The translations under genes and the position numbers were made by a program. A stretch of 64,000 bases of DNA from the NCBI GenBank assembly GCA_021299695.1, contig JAJTEK010000022.1, forward strand, positions 1-64,000, read 5' to 3'. A model generated the notes under the pieces. It was given only the letters and a program-made list of their open reading frames with translations. It made no database searches and was not told the origin of the DNA. Shown here in pieces: positions 1 through 9,286 of the stretch. The DNA comes from Pirellula sp. GTDB taxonomy: Bacteria > Planctomycetota > Planctomycetia > Pirellulales > Pirellulaceae. Position 1 is the first letter of the stretch; every line of letters starts with the position of its first letter.

Positions 1-87
1 AAATGCGAAGCTTGCCCGGATTTGGCTTAAAAAAATTTCGCAAAGGGTGAGGAACCAGCTCGTTTTGATACCATCGCTGCGTTAGGT

Positions 88-1014
88 CTAGTCGGAGATG
101 AAGCCCCGCAGATGAGCGTCGAGCGACTCAGGCAGATGTTCTAAGTGGTAGCCACCTTCTAGAAGCGAGACCAATCTCCCTTGGCAATGCTCCTTCGCTA
201 AAGCTGCTATCCATTTTCCGGCTTCGAAGTAGTGCTCGGATTGCAAACTCAATCCGCCTACCGGATCGTTCTCATGGGCATCAAACCCTGCACTGAGCAA
301 AATCAAATCGGGCTTGAACTTCCTAGCAAACGTTTCCGTCTGAGTTGCAAGTTGATCGAGAAAGCTCTCCGGGCCGGTCTGTGCGTTGACGGGAATATTG
401 ACCGTGGTGCCTAGAGCATCTCCGGTCCCAGTTTCATCGGCACGACCCGTTCCAGGATAAAAAGGGAACCGATGGATCGATACAAATCCTACCGATGGAT
501 CCTCCCAAAACGACGCCTGCGTGCCGTTGCCATGATGCACATCCCAGTCGACGATCAAGACCTTTTGGCAACCCAAAGCGCGTGCGTGCTGCGCCGCGAT
601 CGAAACGCTGTTGAGCAAACAGAATCCCATCGGAGCATCTCGCAAGGCATGATGACCGGGCGGTCGAACCGCACAAAAAGCTTGGGTGTCCTCGCCACGA
701 CAAACGCGACGCACCGCATCGCATGCGGCGCCGGCGGCCAAGGTTGCAGCATCCCATGAGCCCGACGAGACGACCGTGTCGGACTCCACGCGCCCGGCCG
801 ACTCTTCGCACCAACGGTGGAGTTGATCCAGGTAAGTCTCCGTGTGATTTCTCTTGCACTGCTCGAGCGTCGCGGCCATCCAATTCGGCTTCGTGCAACG
901 CTCGATCCAACCTTGTTTCTCAAGCATCCTGTTGACATTGACAATGCGTGCGATGCACTCGGGGTGAGTGCCAGTATCGTGCTTTTCAAATATTTCACTG
1001 TGGTACAGTAACAT
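88..1014 (-). CDS. Histone deacetylase family protein (arginase/deacetylase fold)
   Basis: Predicted zinc-dependent deacetylase of about 308 residues, acting on acetyl-lysine or a small acetylated amine such as an acetylpolyamine; the true substrate cannot be read from sequence. Visible family motifs are RPPGHHA (active-site His pair), DWDVHHGNGT (zinc-ligand Asp and His) and AGFDAHENDP (second zinc-ligand Asp). The length fits a single-domain bacterial HDAC. The frame stays open upstream to 1092, but homology begins at MLLYHSEIF, so I place the start at 1014. It is divergent from the esterase gene at 1210. There is no signal peptide, so it should be cytoplasmic. Confidence 0.9.
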   Translation of the reverse strand: MLLYHSEIFEKHDTGTHPECIARIVNVNRMLEKQGWIERCTKPNWMAATLEQCKRNHTETYLDQLHRWCEESAGRVESDTVVSSGSWDAATLAAGAACDAVRRVCRGEDTQAFCAVRPPGHHALRDAPMGFCLLNSVSIAAQHARALGCQKVLIVDWDVHHGNGTQASFWEDPSVGFVSIHRFPFYPGTGRADETGTGDALGTTVNIPVNAQTGPESFLDQLATQTETFARKFKPDLILLSAGFDAHENDPVGGLSLQSEHYFEAGKWIAALAKEHCQGRLVSLLEGGYHLEHLPESLDAHLRGFISD

Positions 1015-1209
1015 GGTCGTAGCGCTTGCTGCTTGCCGGTTGGTGGTTTGCTCGCTGAGCCTCATGAGCCCAAAGCCCAAAGCCCAAAACATCGCTGAGC
1101 GAATTGTTGGTATACTATGGCTTCGATCGCCTTGGACTTCGTTCCATTTTAGCCCCCTTGGATCCCCTCTGCATCCACAAGCATTTCCTACCTCCAGGAG
1201 ATTTCTGCC
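1015..1209. other. Divergent intergenic region with a 7-bp triple repeat and a -10-like box
   Basis: This gap separates two divergent genes and should hold both promoters. It contains three tandem copies of gcccaaa at 1068-1088. A TATACT box lies at 1111-1116, about 95 nt before the esterase start, but no good -35 hexamer sits at the right distance. The promoter call is therefore weak. Confidence 0.3.
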
Positions 1210-3207
1210 ATGACATTTCGAGATTCCCGCAAAACCGGTTCCGGCTCGATCTGGATCCGAACCCTTGTCGCGACGGCCGCACTGTCCAACCTGTCGTTCG
1301 ATCGAAATGTCGCCTTGGCTATCGAGCCGGTCGATCCGATTCGAGCACCGGAGTCAAAGTACGCTCTGAAGGACCTCGATGGACATTTTCCGTTCGCCGT
1401 CCCTGAGAGCAAGGAGGCTTGGGAGTCTCGGGCCAAGGATCTGCGGCAGCAATTGCTCGTCTCGTTGGGAATGTATCCTATGCCCACGTTGGCGCCGATG
1501 AAACCCGTCGTGCATTCCCGAATGGAGATGGACGGTTATGCGATCGAAAAAGTCTATTTCGAAAGCCTGCCTGGTTTTTTTGTCACCGGAAGTCTCTATA
1601 CACCGACAATCCCGCTGGCCGAGGGACAAAAACGACCTGCGGTTTTATGCCCGCACGGGCATTGGGCCAACGGTCGTTTTTACTACACCTCCGATGCGGA
1701 AATGAAACGCGAGCTGAGTACCGGTGCCGAGCGCTTCGAATCGGCCGCCCATAGCCCCCTCCAAGCCCGCTGCGTGCAGATGGCTCGCATGGGAATCGTC
1801 GTGTTCCACTACGACATGATGGGCAATGCCGACAGCCAGCAAATCAGCGCCGAACGCGTCCATGGGTTCGGGAACAAAGTATCCAACCCAGATGTCGCGG
1901 CCGATAAATGGTTGCTCTATAGCACCAAGGCCGAAGGCATGCTTCAAAACATCATGGGGATGCAAACCATCAACAGCATCCAGTCCTTGGAATTTCTCCT
2001 GCAACGTCCGGATGTCGATGCCAAGCGGATTTCAATCACGGGTGCCAGCGGCGGTGGAACCCAGACCTTCATTGCCTCGGCCATCGAGCCACGCTTCGCA
2101 GGGGCTTATCCGGTCGTCATGGTCAGCACGTCCATGCAAGGTGGATGCACGTGCGAAAATGCTGTCGGCCTGCGGGTCAATACAGGGAATGTGGAAATCG
2201 CAGCCCTGACAGCTCCTCGTCCCTTGGGGGTCAATGCAGCCAACGACTGGACCAAAGACATGGCCAAAGACGGCTTTCCCGAGCTGAAGAAACTCTACGG
2301 TCTGTACGGTGTTCCTGATGCGGTCAGCCTACACAATGCAACCCATTTTCCACACAACTACAATCACGTGACCCGCGTGCCGATGTACGGGTTTATGAAC
2401 CGGCTGTTCGGCTTAGGCCTCGGCGAACCGATCCTTGAAAAAGACTTTCAGGTCCTCCAAGCTGCCCAGATGACGGTTTGGGACGATCAGCATCCCAAGC
2501 CCCCAAGCGGAATCGAGTTCGAAGCCGACCTGCTCAATCGCTGGGCAAACGACGTATCGGCCAAGGTCGCAGCTTCACCCGAAATCCGCCAAACCGGCTG
2601 GAAGACGATCCTCTCGCCTGCCAACGCCATCGCAAAGTCTCTTGCGGTTACGGAAGCAAAATCGGAAGACGGAATCTCCACCATCCGCATCGTCAACGCC
2701 GATGGAACCAACGTAGGTGTCCTCAGATCCGGCTCCCCGCTGGCGGGCAACGCGAACCCCAGCCTGAAAATCCGAATCGTTCAGGACCTCCAAGGCTCTC
2801 AAGTCCCCAAATCCGACGAAGCGATCCTGGCGATCGACGATGCTTGGGGGATCCAATTCGGAGCCTCGGAGCAGTCGCTTGTTAAAAACCCCCGTCCCGC
2901 AGCATGCTATACCTACGGCTATAACCCAAGTTTGTATCTGCGGAAACTCGCCGTGCTGATTGCCCTGCTCGATGCACCCTCGAGCAAATCATTGCAGAAC
3001 GCGGCTTGGCAAGCAGATGGAGCTACAGGTACCCTACTCGATGCGGCCGCTGTGCTTCGGCCCCAACGTATCAAGGTTCCTGAGGCGACCCCAACATTCG
3101 ACTTCGCCAAAGCCTCCTCGATCAAGGATCCGAACCTCTTGCCAGGATCGTTGCGTTTTGGCAATACCGCCGGACTCCATGCGACCGCAATAGAAATGTC
3201 CAAATAA
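1210..3207 (+). CDS. Secreted alpha/beta hydrolase, acetylxylan-esterase-like
   Basis: Predicted 665-residue exported hydrolase, probably a carbohydrate esterase or related carboxyl-ester hydrolase. The N-terminus carries a basic then hydrophobic segment (about residues 8-37) ending near AIEP, consistent with a signal peptide. The core has AVLCPHGHW (oxyanion-hole region), FHYDMMGNADS, and GASGGG with the likely nucleophile Ser near residue 280; a His in the ATHFPHNYNH stretch may complete the triad. Upstream is a purine-rich ggag at about 1198. The small membrane-protein gene at 3230 follows by 22 nt. Large esterases of this type are common next to sulfatases and glycosidases in planctomycetes, but here no such neighbour is adjacent, so the substrate is unknown. 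Confidence 0.8.
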   Translation: MTFRDSRKTGSGSIWIRTLVATAALSNLSFDRNVALAIEPVDPIRAPESKYALKDLDGHFPFAVPESKEAWESRAKDLRQQLLVSLGMYPMPTLAPMKPVVHSRMEMDGYAIEKVYFESLPGFFVTGSLYTPTIPLAEGQKRPAVLCPHGHWANGRFYYTSDAEMKRELSTGAERFESAAHSPLQARCVQMARMGIVVFHYDMMGNADSQQISAERVHGFGNKVSNPDVAADKWLLYSTKAEGMLQNIMGMQTINSIQSLEFLLQRPDVDAKRISITGASGGGTQTFIASAIEPRFAGAYPVVMVSTSMQGGCTCENAVGLRVNTGNVEIAALTAPRPLGVNAANDWTKDMAKDGFPELKKLYGLYGVPDAVSLHNATHFPHNYNHVTRVPMYGFMNRLFGLGLGEPILEKDFQVLQAAQMTVWDDQHPKPPSGIEFEADLLNRWANDVSAKVAASPEIRQTGWKTILSPANAIAKSLAVTEAKSEDGISTIRIVNADGTNVGVLRSGSPLAGNANPSLKIRIVQDLQGSQVPKSDEAILAIDDAWGIQFGASEQSLVKNPRPAACYTYGYNPSLYLRKLAVLIALLDAPSSKSLQNAAWQADGATGTLLDAAAVLRPQRIKVPEATPTFDFAKASSIKDPNLLPGSLRFGNTAGLHATAIEMSK

Positions 3208-3229
3208 TCCCTTCTGGAAATCCCAATCG

Positions 3230-3415
3230 ATGAAACGTTTCAAGGCATTTTGGAAAGAGACACGCTGGCTCTGGACTTTCTATTCTTGCATCCTGGCCGG
3301 ATTGATCCTCCTGGTTCACCCGATCTTTCTAGCCGTGATCCCCATGCTCGTGGTGATCTTCATCTACTTTGCCTTGGTCCGTTACGATCAAGACGGAAAC
3401 TTTATCGGAGCCTAA
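3230..3415 (+). CDS. Small membrane protein, 61 aa, unknown function
   Basis: A 61-residue protein that is basic at the N-terminus and then mostly hydrophobic, with two probable transmembrane segments (about residues 14-32 and 34-52) and a short polar tail ending in DGNFIGA. It starts 22 nt after the esterase stop and has ggaa about 12 nt before the ATG, so it may be cotranscribed with the esterase. I do not recognise a named family. The composition and clean ORF support a real gene. Confidence 0.65.
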   Translation: MKRFKAFWKETRWLWTFYSCILAGLILLVHPIFLAVIPMLVVIFIYFALVRYDQDGNFIGA

Positions 3416-3428
3416 GCTCGTTCTTAGG
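3411..3428. terminator. Short hairpin between convergent genes
   Basis: CCTAAG and CTTAGG pair perfectly around a 6-nt loop, spanning the stop of the small membrane gene and abutting the stop of tilS. There is no T-tract, so it may be a weak or factor-assisted terminator, or chance. Confidence 0.25.
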
Positions 3429-3429
3429 A

Positions 3430-4467
3430 CTACTCCGAGGATGCATCGAACCGTCGGATCTGAAGCTGACCTCGACGGAAGCGAAGCTCGATGCGGCCAG
3501 GCATCTGCATTCTTTGAGGATGGGGCGTCTTGAGAGCTTTTTCAATCCACTTGCGAACTCGATTCCAATGCGGCTGTCCTACATCCCCAAGTGGCCAGCC
3601 CATTCGATGCCAGATCCGAACCAGAGCGCATTGCAGGACCGGCCAAGCCAACCTATCGAGCCCCTTGGAGGCGACAATCTGTAAGGAGTCTAACCCCCAA
3701 TCGATCGCAGCCGAGTCGAGCCACTCTTTGGCCATCCCCTCGATGACATCATGCTCCTGTCGGATCAACTCGCCGGCCGTCCAAAGACGTTCTTTGAGCC
3801 GGTCCGAGCCAACGAATCGCTCCAGGTAGGGCAAGCACTCCTTGCGGATGCGGTTGCGAGTAAATCGATCGCTCAAATTGCTTTCGTCGATGCGGTAGGA
3901 TTGCCCTAACGAACTCAAATACTCCAGCAACTCAGACTTCCAAACCCCGAGCATCGGATGAGCTAGCCACAGATGGTCATCCAAGACCCTTTCGGTACGG
4001 ATCCCAGCCAACCCGGCCGGACCGGTCCCTCGAAGCAGATGGTGAAGCATCGTTTCGACTTGATCGTCGGCCGTGGCACCCGTCGCGATCCATCGGGCAT
4101 CGAATCGGTGAGCCGTGTGCCGGAGAAATTTGCTCCTGGCCTTTCGCCAGCGAGACTCTCCTCCTTGGTGCATCGGCTCCGGAGCAGCCTCCAGGACCGC
4201 TTCTAGACCCAGGCTCTGCGCAAGATCCTTCACGAATGCCTCGTCTTGATCGCTCTGCGCACCGCGGAGTCGGTGGTTCAAGTGCGCTACGATCAGGCGT
4301 GTTTGCCCCGAGACGGCCTGCGATTTTACGATCTCATCGAGTGCCCGGAGCATCGCCACACTGTCGGGACCTCCGCTGAGGGCCACGACCACGGCTTTAC
4401 CACACCAGCGATCCGCAGGCCAGCTCTCGAGTATCGCTTGGCAAACTCGAGGTAAGGAACGGTTCAT
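3430..4467 (-). CDS. tilS: tRNA(Ile)-lysidine synthetase TilS
   Basis: TilS converts C34 of the AUA-reading tRNA-Ile to lysidine using ATP and lysine. This 345-residue protein shows the PP-loop ATP-binding motif SGGPDS at residues 31-36, HLNHRLRGAQS and the family segment TRNRIRKECLPYLE. It is shorter than the E. coli enzyme and seems to lack most of the C-terminal tRNA-recognition domains, as many minimal TilS proteins do. The start ATG at 4467 lies in a small repeated stretch (ggagcagttcgt twice). It is 58 nt downstream of the M16 peptidase gene on the same strand and could be cotranscribed with it. Confidence 0.9.
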   Translation of the reverse strand: MNRSLPRVCQAILESWPADRWCGKAVVVALSGGPDSVAMLRALDEIVKSQAVSGQTRLIVAHLNHRLRGAQSDQDEAFVKDLAQSLGLEAVLEAAPEPMHQGGESRWRKARSKFLRHTAHRFDARWIATGATADDQVETMLHHLLRGTGPAGLAGIRTERVLDDHLWLAHPMLGVWKSELLEYLSSLGQSYRIDESNLSDRFTRNRIRKECLPYLERFVGSDRLKERLWTAGELIRQEHDVIEGMAKEWLDSAAIDWGLDSLQIVASKGLDRLAWPVLQCALVRIWHRMGWPLGDVGQPHWNRVRKWIEKALKTPHPQRMQMPGRIELRFRRGQLQIRRFDASSE

Positions 4468-4469
4468 GG

Positions 4470-4500
4470 AGCAGTTCGTGGAGCAGTTCGTGGAGCGTTG
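4470..4500. repeat. 12-bp tandem duplication upstream of tilS
   Basis: The unit gttcgtggagca occurs about twice just upstream of the tilS start, in the M16-tilS gap. It looks like a replication-slippage duplication. Confidence 0.4.
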
Positions 4501-4525
4501 GTGGCTCTAAAGAGCACTCGCAGGA

Positions 4526-7312
4526 TCAAGGATTCGAGGGTTTGTCCGGAGAGGGTTTCGCGGGAGTCGGTTTGGCGAAATCACCGGCCGTCGCAATGAT
4601 GAACTTGTCGGGATCGATATGTTCGGCAATCGCATCATTGACCGTTTCAACGTCGAGGCTGGCGATCTTCTCTTCGAGCTTCTCGTAATAACTCATATCG
4701 CGGCCGGCAAAGAGGTTCGTCGCGAGGAGACCAGCAAGTGCACCGTCGCGAGAGCGGCTCAATTGCTGGCTCTGTAGAAAGCCTTGAATCCCGGCCTGAA
4801 GTTCTTGCTCGGTCACACCATCCTTGACGAGCTTGCGTACCTCTTGGTCGATCGTCTCGACGAGTTTGTCTCGATTCGAGGGGTTGGCGATCGCATAGAC
4901 GCTCAGCGATGCGAATTCGTCGATAGGGTTGGCTCGCAGCATACTACCGACGCCATAGGAAAGACCTTCTTGTTGGCGGACTCGATCCCCGAGCCTCGAG
5001 GAGAGGGTGCCTCCGCCGAGCACGAAATTGCCCATGAGCAAGGCGGCATAGCTTGGATCATCATCCCGCATGGCGTATTGCTGGGTTGCAAAATAGACCG
5101 AATTGGCCTTATCGGGTGTTTCGACCGATTTCATGGACTTTTGCAGATCGAACGTCGGAGCCACCGCAGCGCGCTGGTAAGGAATATTCGCTTTCCAATT
5201 GCTGAGGATTCCCGAGAGTTTCTCTTGCACCTCGGCAGGGTCGAAATCCCCGACGACGGAAACTTCACCCTGACTCCCCGAAAGGAAGTTAGCGTGGAGG
5301 GATTGGACTTCTTCGAGTTTGAGGGCTTTGATGTCCTGGAGCTCTTCTTCGACGGTCGCATCGTAGCGGATGTCTCCGCGCTCATAAGGGTTCAGCGAAC
5401 GGGTCACGTCCCGCATCGCTAGGACTTGCGGTTCCTGCAACTGGCTTTCGAGTTCGGCGATCGTCTGGGATCGGAGCAACTCAAATTCCTTGGCGTCAAA
5501 ACCAGGTTCTCGGAGCATTTCTCGCATGACATCGAGCACATCGAGAAGGGTTTCTCGTTTGGTTTCAATGCTCACGCTCAGGACCTGGCGGGCCGATTGG
5601 ACGCTCAGATTGGCCTTGAGTTCATCGAGTCGGTCGTTGAACTCTTGAAGTGGCATCTTGGCGGTCCCACGCGAAAGCATGGGGCCGAGCATCTCGATGG
5701 CAGTCGACCTGCCCTTGAGTGAATCCTCGTCGCCGAATCGCAAGTTCAACGTGACGTTGACGGTGCTTCCACGGGTTTTCTTCGGGAGCATCGCAAAGGG
5801 GATCCCCGACTTGAGCTTGCCCTTGGTCACCCGCGATTCGATGTTCTTGGGGCTAGGTTCGAATTGTTCACCCTCGCTGGCCGCTTCGCGTCCGATGTAA
5901 CCGGAAAGCATCGGTTCGAGGTTCGGTCGATCCGGGACCTCGATCCGATCGGCGGCACTGACAGGTTCAAAAATCCCAACGGTTCGGTTGTTTCGGACCA
6001 AGAACCGCTGGGCGGCGTTTTGCACGTCGGCAGCCGTGGTCTTTTCCAAATTGTCTCGGAACAGGAAGTACAACCGCCAGTCGCCTTGGGCCGCCCAGTC
6101 GCTCAAATTGATTGCCAGCGACTGTGTCTTGGCTCCGAGCATCTCGCGTTGGTTGAGCAATTGCCTTCGGACACGCTCGACCTCGGCCTCAGTGATCGGC
6201 TCTTGGGCGAGATTCTCCAAGGTATCGAGCATCGTTTTGCGGGCATCGTCGAGCGACTGTTCCTTGGGAACCTGAGCCAAAATCGTCAGGAGCCCCGGAT
6301 CGTGCAACGCAGGTGCGTCGGCGGCCACAAAGGTCGCTTTCTTCGTCTCGACGAGCGCCTTGTAAAGCCGTCCGCTGGGAACATCGGTTAGGATAACCGA
6401 GAGGATTTCAATCGCAGGGAATAGCGGATCCGAACCCGAAGGGATGTGATACACCGCTCCGACGTATTGCGTGTCTGCCACGCGTCGGACCGTTGTGATC
6501 CGATCCCCGTCCTGGGGGGGCTCTACGGTATAAGTCAGTGGCAATGGGGTCTTGGGTCTAGCCAGAACTCCAAAGTACTTCTGGATCCACTCCAACGCTT
6601 TGTCTTGGTCGAAATTACCCGCGACGATCAGCATGGCATTGTCGGGCCGATAGTACTTGCGATAGAACGCACGCAAGCTATCGACCGGGACCCGCTCGAT
6701 ATCGCTGCGGTTGCCGATGGTGGACTTTCCATAGTTGTGCCACTGATAAGCTGTCGAGAACATGCGTTGTTGAAGGACCCCAACCGGGTTGTTCTCTCCT
6801 TGCTCAAATTCGCTCCGCACAACGGAAAACTCTTTTTGGAGGTCTTCGCCAAGTATCTTGCTGTTGACCAATCGGTCGGCTTCTAGGCGGATGGCGAACT
6901 CTAGGTTCTCATCGCCAGCAGGAAGTGTCTCGTAGTAGTTGGTACGATCCAGCCAGGTCGTTCCGTTAAAGTCCGCCCCTTTGTCCTTGAGCAACTTGGG
7001 AATCTCTGGATGAAGTTCGGTACCCTTGAAAAGCATGTGTTCGAGCAGGTGTGCCATCCCGGCTTCGCCGTAACCTTCGTGCCGAGAACCTACGAAGACC
7101 GTGCAATTGACGGTCACTTTGGGCTGGCTTCGATCCTGAAACAGCAAGACTTTCAATCCGTTTTCCAAAGCGAACTCGGTGATTCCCTCAACCGTGGTAA
7201 TTTTTTCAGGCATTTTGTCGTCGGCAAATCCGTTTGCGGTAAGGCTGATCCAACATCCTAGAGCTAACATAGCCCAATGGCGTACTGGAACGAAACATGG
7301 AGAAAACATCAT
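4526..7312 (-). CDS. M16 family zinc metallopeptidase (insulinase/pitrilysin type), exported
   Basis: About 928 residues from the chosen start. Residues 1-31 form a signal peptide. The inverted zinc motif HLLEH is at residues 88-92 within GMAHLLEHMLFKG, with the conserved NYYET tract after it. Four M16 domains appear to be present: an active N-terminal half and a second half without HxxEH that forms the closed chamber. M16 proteins degrade short peptides; this one should act in the periplasm. The frame is open to 7402, but an ATG at 7312 has GGAG 8 nt upstream and leads directly into the signal peptide. The C-terminus is proline/lysine-rich (TPAKPSPDKPSNP). It lies upstream of tilS on the same strand. 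Confidence 0.9.
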   Translation of the reverse strand: MMFSPCFVPVRHWAMLALGCWISLTANGFADDKMPEKITTVEGITEFALENGLKVLLFQDRSQPKVTVNCTVFVGSRHEGYGEAGMAHLLEHMLFKGTELHPEIPKLLKDKGADFNGTTWLDRTNYYETLPAGDENLEFAIRLEADRLVNSKILGEDLQKEFSVVRSEFEQGENNPVGVLQQRMFSTAYQWHNYGKSTIGNRSDIERVPVDSLRAFYRKYYRPDNAMLIVAGNFDQDKALEWIQKYFGVLARPKTPLPLTYTVEPPQDGDRITTVRRVADTQYVGAVYHIPSGSDPLFPAIEILSVILTDVPSGRLYKALVETKKATFVAADAPALHDPGLLTILAQVPKEQSLDDARKTMLDTLENLAQEPITEAEVERVRRQLLNQREMLGAKTQSLAINLSDWAAQGDWRLYFLFRDNLEKTTAADVQNAAQRFLVRNNRTVGIFEPVSAADRIEVPDRPNLEPMLSGYIGREAASEGEQFEPSPKNIESRVTKGKLKSGIPFAMLPKKTRGSTVNVTLNLRFGDEDSLKGRSTAIEMLGPMLSRGTAKMPLQEFNDRLDELKANLSVQSARQVLSVSIETKRETLLDVLDVMREMLREPGFDAKEFELLRSQTIAELESQLQEPQVLAMRDVTRSLNPYERGDIRYDATVEEELQDIKALKLEEVQSLHANFLSGSQGEVSVVGDFDPAEVQEKLSGILSNWKANIPYQRAAVAPTFDLQKSMKSVETPDKANSVYFATQQYAMRDDDPSYAALLMGNFVLGGGTLSSRLGDRVRQQEGLSYGVGSMLRANPIDEFASLSVYAIANPSNRDKLVETIDQEVRKLVKDGVTEQELQAGIQGFLQSQQLSRSRDGALAGLLATNLFAGRDMSYYEKLEEKIASLDVETVNDAIAEHIDPDKFIIATAGDFAKPTPAKPSPDKPSNP

Positions 7313-7489
7313 CGAGGGACTCCGGGTGTGTCTTTCGAAACTGCAGTAAAAAATAGAACCAGTAGAGATTGTACTTAAGAATTCCAGTTTGGATCGGTCC
7401 AATCTAGGAGCCCGGAATGGGATTCGTTAGATTTCAACACCGCTCAAGCGTCCAAGTCATGAATTTTCTAAAAAGTGGAACCACGAAAG

Positions 7490-7798
7490 ATGGCATTTCA
7501 AGAGGTTGCAACATCCCAAGCCTTAGTCGAGGGCCAAGGGATCGAAGTCGTCTGGCAAGGGAATATCATCGCCCTGTTTCGGCACAGCGGTGCGGTCTAC
7601 GCACTGGATGGACTTTGCATGCATCAAGGAGGCCCGCTTGCCAAAGGCAAACTCGCCGAGGGAACGATCCAGTGCCCTTGGCACGGTTGGAAGTACGATT
7701 TGAAAACCGGAAACAACTCAGCGACCTGCCAATCCATGCTCAAACCCTACTGCGTTCGAGAACAGGATGGGAAAATTGAGATTGACTTCGACGCTTGA
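7490..7798 (+). CDS. Rieske [2Fe-2S] ferredoxin-like protein
   Basis: A 102-residue soluble Rieske protein. Cluster ligands are visible as CMHQGG (C-x-H) and CPWHGW (C-x2-H), the typical non-haem dioxygenase-ferredoxin/NirD arrangement. There is no membrane anchor, so it is probably a cytoplasmic electron carrier; partner oxygenase or reductase is not encoded nearby. A GTG at 7475 is in frame, but the ATG at 7490 begins the conserved part and was chosen. It is divergent from the M16 gene and 85 nt upstream of the L,D-transpeptidase gene. Confidence 0.88.
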   Translation: MAFQEVATSQALVEGQGIEVVWQGNIIALFRHSGAVYALDGLCMHQGGPLAKGKLAEGTIQCPWHGWKYDLKTGNNSATCQSMLKPYCVREQDGKIEIDFDA

Positions 7799-7883
7799 TC
7801 CTCTCTAGCATCGGCCCCGAGTCCGGAGGGTTTCCGGCATTTCGCAACGGATTTCGACAATCGAAACGGTCAGGAGGACCGCA

Positions 7884-9254
7884 GTGCAAACGATCAAAAC
7901 AGCAGTCGTTGTAGTTTTGTTGCTCTTTGTGCTCTACGGCGGTTACATCGCTCTGAATCACCGAGAACCGGAACTAAACCCAGATTTACAAGGTTTGGTC
8001 GGCCCCGATGTATTCAATGCGGATGTCGATTTACCGGAACCAAACTATGCTCCCCTATCGAGCTCTTCGGCCAGCCGAGCAACCCCAGGGAGCCTCCCCT
8101 CGGCCCCCAACGGATCGACTCCTAGCAACGCTTTTGAGGCATTCGCCAAAAATCCGAACCCCTCGTTCTCGGCCCCACCCCCCCTGTCCCTGCCCTCCCC
8201 AGGCCCCGCCCAACCCTCACCCTCTTCCTCCAATCCAACTCTCGATCCTCAGTTACCCGAAATCCCCTCCTTGGAGTTGCCCAAGTCGCAATTGCCTCTA
8301 GAGCCACCCTCGCTCGGAGCACCTGTCGGAACCCTGCTGCCCAAATCCTCCTCTCCGAACCTAGACCCGAACGTCAAGCCCGCTGCCGGTACGAAGTCCA
8401 ACGAGATTCCCGTTTTGGATCTCCCCTCGCTCCACGGCGATGCCAGGACAATGTCCGATGCGACCCGACTTCGCAACCCCGATGCTAACTCGCAGAGTCC
8501 AACGGCCGAGCTTGGGAATACTCCTGCTGCACGGATGCCATCTTCCGTATCAGGCAAGTCTTTTTCCAACGCCAAGCGAATGGCGCTCGAACAAGCAAAC
8601 GCTGGGAAGCTCAAGGAAGCACTCGCCACGCTCTCGGTCTTCTACAACGCTCAGGATCTGACCTACGAACAACAAACCGACTTGATCGACCTGCTCGACG
8701 CCCTGGCCCGCGAGGTGATCTTCTCCCAAAGGCACTTGCTCGATGTACCCTACGTTGTCAATCCAGGTGAAACACTCGAACAAGTAGCCAAAACGTGCAA
8801 CGTACCCGTGTCGATCTTAGCGAAAATCAACGGACTCGACGAACAATCCGCGCTGGCACCCGATAGAAAACTCAAGGTCCTCCAAGGACCATTCCGCGCT
8901 GAAATCGTCCTGGACCGCAGTGAGATGACCCTGTTTCTCGGCGAACTCTACGCAGGTCGTTACCCTGTAAGCTTCGGCGACGAACCGGCCGCACGCCCAG
9001 GAGTCTACGAAGTCCAAGACAAACAAAGGGATCGAAATTACTACTCGGCTAACGGAATGCAAATTCCGGCCAAGGATCCAAGAAACCCTCTGGGTGGATA
9101 CTGGATCGATCTTGGAGAAGAACTTTGCATCCACGGATCGCCAGCCGTCGAAACCGGAACGACGAATATCGGTTGCATCAGCCTATCACCGCTAGATGCA
9201 GGAGATGTTTTTGGTATGCTCGGACGAGGATCCCAAGTATCCATCCGCAAGTAA
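7884..9254 (+). CDS. LysM domain protein with L,D-transpeptidase (YkuD) domain
   Basis: A 456-residue protein with an N-terminal membrane anchor or signal (residues 5-24), a long Pro/Ser-rich linker (about 45-220), a LysM domain (about 288-335, YVVNPGETLEQVAKTC) and a C-terminal YkuD domain. The catalytic region reads IHGSPAVETGTTNIGCISLS, with the His and nucleophile Cys in the expected H...GC arrangement. It should form 3-3 peptidoglycan crosslinks or attach proteins to peptidoglycan in the periplasm. The start is GTG at 7884 with a strong AGGAGG 8 nt upstream. The linker has very high Pro/Ser and C-rich DNA. pyrE follows after 32 nt. Confidence 0.9.
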   Translation: MQTIKTAVVVVLLLFVLYGGYIALNHREPELNPDLQGLVGPDVFNADVDLPEPNYAPLSSSSASRATPGSLPSAPNGSTPSNAFEAFAKNPNPSFSAPPPLSLPSPGPAQPSPSSSNPTLDPQLPEIPSLELPKSQLPLEPPSLGAPVGTLLPKSSSPNLDPNVKPAAGTKSNEIPVLDLPSLHGDARTMSDATRLRNPDANSQSPTAELGNTPAARMPSSVSGKSFSNAKRMALEQANAGKLKEALATLSVFYNAQDLTYEQQTDLIDLLDALAREVIFSQRHLLDVPYVVNPGETLEQVAKTCNVPVSILAKINGLDEQSALAPDRKLKVLQGPFRAEIVLDRSEMTLFLGELYAGRYPVSFGDEPAARPGVYEVQDKQRDRNYYSANGMQIPAKDPRNPLGGYWIDLGEELCIHGSPAVETGTTNIGCISLSPLDAGDVFGMLGRGSQVSIRK

Positions 9255-9286
9255 ACCAAAAACAGTCCATCCACCCAATACGTTCT

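Noticed and set aside
434-910. Long frame overlapping the HDAC gene
   Set aside because: Shadow frame; composition is Arg/Cys-rich and the HDAC frame is clearly the real one.
4784-5422. 212-aa frame antisense to the M16 gene
   Set aside because: Antisense shadow of a well-supported gene.
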